64,000 nt of DNA from assembly GCF_000003815.2 (NCBI RefSeq), contig NC_049980.1:23449249-23513248 (forward strand), given 5' to 3'. The stretch's first letter is position 1, and the number at the start of each line of letters is the position of its first letter. Of this stretch, positions 62,589 through 64,000 are shown piece by piece. The translations under genes were made by a program, and so were the position numbers. The notes below the pieces were generated by a model. The model searched no databases. It was not told where the DNA came from and saw only the letters and a program-made list of their open reading frames with translations. The DNA comes from Branchiostoma floridae. Lineage: Eukaryota > Chordata > Leptocardii > Amphioxiformes > Branchiostomatidae.

Positions 62589-64000
62589 GTATATATTCTG
62601 CACAGTTTAAATCAAAAGATTTAGGTCTTAATTCCTTGCAACATGAAAATAATGTAAGACTGAGAGAAATGTAAACCAAATTTATAAATTATTTATAAAG
62701 GTATTTATAACACAACTAAAAATTGAATTTCAAACTCAACCAGTGGCAAAGAAAGCAGCATCAAGGCAAAATACAAATGTTGAGTATTAAGTATACAAGC
62801 CAACACACCCCATGCCAAATATATGGCTGTTGAACAGCCATATAAATGACGTATAGTTGGCGGCAACACATTCAGAAGTGTCAACCTGGATCAGGGTGCC
62901 CTCTGTATCTACTAGTACTACTCTGTAACCTCCAATCCAGCCTCCTCTTTGTCAGTGTGTGTTATGGCACATAGTCCAGGTAACTTTTTATCTGTCTTTC
63001 TCTACCATCGGCAGTGGCTGCTGCAAAACTGCACATGCTGCTCATGAGCCTAACTTTGGTAACTAAGGGGTGTTAAGGTGCTGAAATTCTGTATCAACTT
63101 ATTATTTACAATCTCAGCAGGTGTGGAGCGCACTAAATAGTCATTTGTGAGATAAACCCTTTTTTTGAAACTCACTGTGGGGGGCCCATGGACCTAATTG
63201 CATGTTTTGGCCATTGTAATACTCTGTATTCCATTATAGAGGTTAGTACTGGCTAGTATTAGTGGTAAGCCAGCTGATTGACCAGATTTTCAACCCTAAG
63301 CTCTTCCCCTACCAGCTGTTGCTGCAAAACTATCATGCTCCTCATACTCTTTTTCATCTAGGTAAAAAGTATTGACAATGCTGTTTTATAAAGATTTAGT
63401 TCCCTGTCTTGATCATGTTTAGAGAGAAAAGGCATTGTCTGATTGGTCCAATAGATGGACAAATAAACAAGTCACACAAGCTGCTCCCCAGAAACAAGCA
63501 ATCTGTATGTTTATGTACATCAGTTATGTGGTTGTTTATTCCAAGTAAGAAGAGAAGAGAAGTTGATTTTGAAGTTGCCAAGATTTTGAGTATTTAGCTG
63601 TAAATTACTTAGAAATTGAAGTTGATCTGTCGTTCTCTATGACCAATCTGTAAGTCACCGTCTCATTTGCAAATTTCAGTCTGATGTTCTCTGTGTATTA
63701 TGAGGCAACTAGTAATTTTTTATTTATTTATGTATGTATTGAATTTATGTTTTTTTTATGTGTTTCCATTTAAGCCTTATAATTGCTTATTGTTGGTATT
63801 CTAATTTCTATAATAGTATCTTGTTGCTTTAAGTGTGATGTTTTTTTAATTTTAATACATGTAGGTCCAGGGGTAACAGCTTGATCAGAATGACAAATGA
63901 TAGAATAGCAAGTCTATCCTGATATGTATTGATGACTAATTATGTTCTGTCATTGTACACATGTAGCAGAATATCATGTTGTCATATTTGCATACTGTTA
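62589..64000 (+). other. AAGAB intron 2, no exon recognised
   Basis: The donor at 62589 (GAG|gtatat) opens an intron that runs past the window. It contains a 25-nt palindrome at 62820-62844 (TATATGGCTGTT-G-AACAGCCATATA) and otherwise AT-rich sequence with no family features. Confidence 0.6.

Noticed and set aside
1-64000. CRISPR arrays, bacterial operons, rRNA
   Set aside because: Nothing of the kind is present; the gene structure is entirely spliced eukaryotic.

Overview
This is a eukaryotic window carrying parts or all of six intron-rich protein genes. I rebuilt the genes exon by exon from GT/AG splice sites, continuous reading phase and recognisable protein families. The gene content, the intron density and the many short DNA-transposon derivatives fit an invertebrate deuterostome, most likely amphioxus (Branchiostoma). 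That assignment is inferred, not proved.

Layout. (1) 1-12946 (+): MAU2, the cohesin-loader partner of NIPBL. About 50 N-terminal codons lie before the window; a long 3' UTR follows. Intron 5 alone holds three transposon derivatives. (2) 23144-29152 (+): GATAD2 (p66), a NuRD subunit, with a probable non-coding first exon and CpG-rich promoter near 18.9-19.25 kb. MAU2 and GATAD2A are also neighbours in the same orientation on human 19p13.11. (3) 31811-35864 (-): a 293-residue C-terminally anchored membrane protein that I read as a MINAR1/MINAR2 relative. (4) 38653-41854 (+): EDC3, an mRNA-decapping scaffold. Its LSm-coding 5' exon is not visible and may lie in the gap at 38205-38476. (5) 49966-60840 (-): IQCH, 26 coding exons, 1121 residues, with an IQ motif followed by an ATP-grasp-like region. 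(6) 61821-62588 (+), continuing past the window: AAGAB (p34). IQCH and AAGAB are head to head about 1 kb apart, as on human 15q23.

The gene pairs alternate: GATAD2 and the MINAR-like gene converge, with poly(A) signals about 34 bp apart; MINAR-like and EDC3 diverge; EDC3 and IQCH converge across about 8 kb without a recognised gene; IQCH and AAGAB diverge from a CCAAT-rich shared promoter. There is no operon logic. MAU2 and GATAD2 are chromatin factors, EDC3 acts in mRNA decay, AAGAB in clathrin-adaptor assembly, and IQCH is linked to sperm and cilia in vertebrates.

Mobile DNA: two PIF/Harbinger-type MITEs with TAA and TTA target duplications 58 bp apart; a third Harbinger-type element full of GTAGTCTACTAC palindromes; a mariner with broken transposase; an 8-bp-TSD hAT MITE; two related elements with 5-bp TSDs; a fold-back MITE with a 9-bp TSD; a 1249-bp element with TAACGGTTAACG-type subterminal repeats; and a Penelope-like GIY-YIG fragment. 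Four runs of N mark assembly gaps. I found no tRNA, rRNA or CRISPR, and no wholly new multi-gene system. The most original observations are the MINAR-like gene, the ATP-grasp reading of IQCH, an alternative GATAD2 splice donor adding an Arg-Gly tract inside a G-quadruplex-prone stretch, a 72-nt optional-looking MAU2 exon, and an 85-nt miRNA-like hairpin.
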